In this document: piece by piece, positions 41,324-42,790 of the stretch
Numbering within the stretch: the stretch's first letter is position 1
Layout: each line of letters starts with the position of its first letter
Assembly: GCA_965371785.1 (NCBI GenBank)
Contig: CBDUZS010000018.1
Span: 1-42,790, forward strand
Source of the DNA: CBDUZS01 sp965371785
GTDB taxonomy: Bacteria; Fermentibacterota; Fermentibacteria; Fermentibacterales; JCC-6
Length of the DNA stretch: 42,790 nt
Reading direction: 5' to 3'
Notes under the pieces: model-generated
What the model was told of the DNA's origin: nothing
The model's input: only the letters and a program-made list of their open reading frames with translations
Databases searched by the model: none
Translations under genes and position numbers: made by a program

Positions 41324-42292
41324 ATGAAGAAGAACTCAATCCAGCCAGACAGGATAACCGTTCACACGTGCAGGTGGCTCATGAACGGATGTATCTCCGG
41401 CGGGTACGATGGACCCGATCCGGGCACTACCCATGACCTCTCCCCTCTTCTTTCCAGTGAGACGGGGAACAGGGAGCTGTACCTCAAGTCAACAGCATCC
41501 TGGTTCAGGCGGGAACAGATCATCAATCCAGCCCTGGAAAGGCTCGCGGCCGAGGGCTGCAGGATCTGGGCTTTCAAGGGATTCGATCTGGCCCGGAGCG
41601 TCTACCCCTTCCCCGGGGGAAGACAGATGTGCGATGCAGACTTCATGGTGGAGGAATCACAACTCCAGCATGTGATCAGCGCCTTCAGGGCGGAGGGCTG
41701 GGAGGTGAGAACCCCCGGAAGCGGAATTTTCAGCTCGGGCATCGTTTCAGAGCTCAAGATGCACAGAATGGGCAGTGGCGCCGAAATACACACGCACGTC
41801 TTCTACTTTCCCGCAACATTTCCGGGAAGGTTGCCCCCCGATCTGTACAGCGAAGGAAGACTCTTCGAACCGGGTCTCTTGGGATTTGCGTGGCATAACG
41901 CACTCCTGATGTGCCTGCTTCACATGCTGACGAACACAACCCTCAGACCTGCATGGTGGGTGGATATCTGCCTGCTCAGCGCAAAAGTGACTGAAGCGGG
42001 CAGCTGGAGAGTTTTTACCGAAAACGCCTGGGGAACCTGCCTTGGAAAACCACTCGCATCCCTCCTCTCCACCGCAGCGGCTTACCTGGATGCACCTATT
42101 CCAGAAGAGGTAACGAGTGTGCTGGAATCTGACGACAGAGGCAGGGACGGCATAATCGAAAAGCTCAACGCACGAAGTAAAGTACCGACACTTCTCAATC
42201 TGATTCACCTGACCGGCTGGAAGCGAATCTCCTGGCTCTTCTCCATCCTCTGGCTCGCCCTGACAAGGAAGCACCCTCTCAGCAGGGACTGA
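41324..42292 (+). CDS. Nucleotidyltransferase-like protein of peptide cassettes
   Basis: A protein of about 322 residues resembling the uncharacterised nucleotidyltransferase family (NTP_transf_5, PF14907). The key stretch is AFKGFDLARSVYP, then GGRQMCDADFMV, with Asp104 and Asp106 as the likely metal ligands. HTHVFYFP and the WWVDICLL helix are also typical. Family members occur with HprK-like kinases in lasso-peptide clusters such as the paeninodin type, where they decorate the phosphorylated peptide. The ATG at 41324 is preferred: the longer frame to 41240 starts at the divergent ABC gene's own start and has no good initiation signal. It is the last gene of the cassette. Confidence 0.8.
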   Translation: MKKNSIQPDRITVHTCRWLMNGCISGGYDGPDPGTTHDLSPLLSSETGNRELYLKSTASWFRREQIINPALERLAAEGCRIWAFKGFDLARSVYPFPGGRQMCDADFMVEESQLQHVISAFRAEGWEVRTPGSGIFSSGIVSELKMHRMGSGAEIHTHVFYFPATFPGRLPPDLYSEGRLFEPGLLGFAWHNALLMCLLHMLTNTTLRPAWWVDICLLSAKVTEAGSWRVFTENAWGTCLGKPLASLLSTAAAYLDAPIPEEVTSVLESDDRGRDGIIEKLNARSKVPTLLNLIHLTGWKRISWLFSILWLALTRKHPLSRD

Positions 42293-42372
42293 TGCAGCAA
42301 TCACAGTGAACATCTGTTACAACATGTATTACAAGGAATAATGCCATTCATCATCGAGAAGTTCTAATCCCG

Positions 42373-42790
42373 TCAGGGGTACCAGACTTCAGAAATGCTG
42401 ATATCTTCACCGCCTGATGCTTTCTTCTCTTTCCAGATAGTATTCGTATCGGCAAGCATATCAAACGGTTGCCGGAAGTCTGCCTGTAGTGATCCGTTAC
42501 TCCAGGAGCAGTTCGAAAGCAAAATTCTAAGAAGCTTCCTTCGCTCGGAAGGTTCGTATTCAGAGTAGGTATGTAAAGCGGTCTGTGCGAGTTCTAGAAT
42601 ATCGACTCCTGCATTCAATGAATCGGTGTCTTCGGCTTCGATCTCCGAGATGGATGCTGATATTTCATCCATCTTCTTCATCAGTTCACCGGCTTTGTGC
42701 TCGAAGAAGTCAGATGTGATCTTACAATCAAGCCTGTCTTCATACATCATGTCCATTCGAGTATGAAGCTTATCCAGTTCTTCATTCAAT
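42373..42790 (-). CDS. C-terminal part of a large serine recombinase (cut by window edge)
   Basis: The reverse frame is open to the right edge, so this is the end of a longer gene. The visible 138 residues match the C-terminal part of large serine recombinases: ELDKLHTRMDMMYEDRLDCKITSDFFEHKAGELMKKM, then ILELAQTALHTYSEYEPSERRKLLRILLSN, ending in FRQPFDMLADTNTIW. This coiled-coil region mediates synapsis. Such proteins integrate phages, SCCmec-like and conjugative elements. The stretch is visibly richer in A and T than its neighbours. Whether the element is intact lies outside the window. The 80 bases between it and the nucleotidyltransferase hold nothing that I recognise. Confidence 0.8.
   Translation of the reverse strand, partial: LNEELDKLHTRMDMMYEDRLDCKITSDFFEHKAGELMKKMDEISASISEIEAEDTDSLNAGVDILELAQTALHTYSEYEPSERRKLLRILLSNCSWSNGSLQADFRQPFDMLADTNTIWKEKKASGGEDISISEVWYP

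Noticed and set aside
35164..42292. Lasso peptide cluster
   Set aside because: The kinase and nucleotidyltransferase fit, but there is no asparagine-synthetase-like cyclase and the radical SAM pair points to a different chemistry.

Overview
The window suggests a bacterium of the Fibrobacteres-Chlorobi-Bacteroidetes (FCB) superphylum or a nearby uncultured candidate phylum. Three things point there: SecA carries the long insertion known from Bacteroidetes/Chlorobi SecA, one secreted protein ends in a type IX secretion (T9SS)-like sorting domain, and several secreted proteins end in or contain beta-rich domains common in such genomes. Phenylalanyl-tRNA synthetase is of the archaeal/eukaryotic type for both subunits, which fits some candidate phyla (a Fermentibacterota-like lineage is a guess only). 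Base composition looks moderately GC-rich. Genes are packed tightly: no gap exceeds about 210 bases, and I saw no tRNA, rRNA or CRISPR array.

Layout, left to right. (1) 1-6477, minus strand: a purine/isoprenoid operon reading ispH-UbiA fusion, SH3 lipoprotein, purB, GAF/degenerate GGDEF protein, purL (cut by the left edge). (2) 6555-7324, minus: a single secreted-protein gene with its own promoter and terminator. (3) 7343-18830, minus: LysM protein, triple L7/L12-like protein, Xer recombinase, unknown protein, caspase-like protease, pheS, pheT, uvrB, many with overlapping stops and starts. (4) 18847-24670, minus: TPR/PEGA/TonB-like protein, Hsp20, Lon, LecA-like lipoprotein, a proteostasis/envelope operon behind a good promoter. 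(5) recG (minus) diverges from a TPR gene and a T9SS-sorted secreted protein (plus). (6) 28998-35117, minus: small barrel-like protein, TPR protein, a 58-residue membrane peptide, YfiM-like protein, secA, YtxH-like protein, panE.

(7) 35164-42292 is the most distinctive part: a peptide natural product (RiPP) cassette. It holds a PqqD-like leader-binding protein, two different radical SAM/SPASM enzymes, an 82-residue precursor peptide with five regularly spaced cysteines, an HPr-kinase-like enzyme, a signal-peptidase-like protease with a Ser/His active site, an ABC exporter and a nucleotidyltransferase of the type found beside HprK-like kinases in lasso peptide clusters. There is no lasso cyclase. 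The simplest reading is that the two radical SAM enzymes crosslink the precursor, the kinase and nucleotidyltransferase decorate it, the protease removes the leader and the ABC protein exports it. A large serine recombinase fragment at the right edge (42373-42790) suggests that this end adjoins a mobile element.
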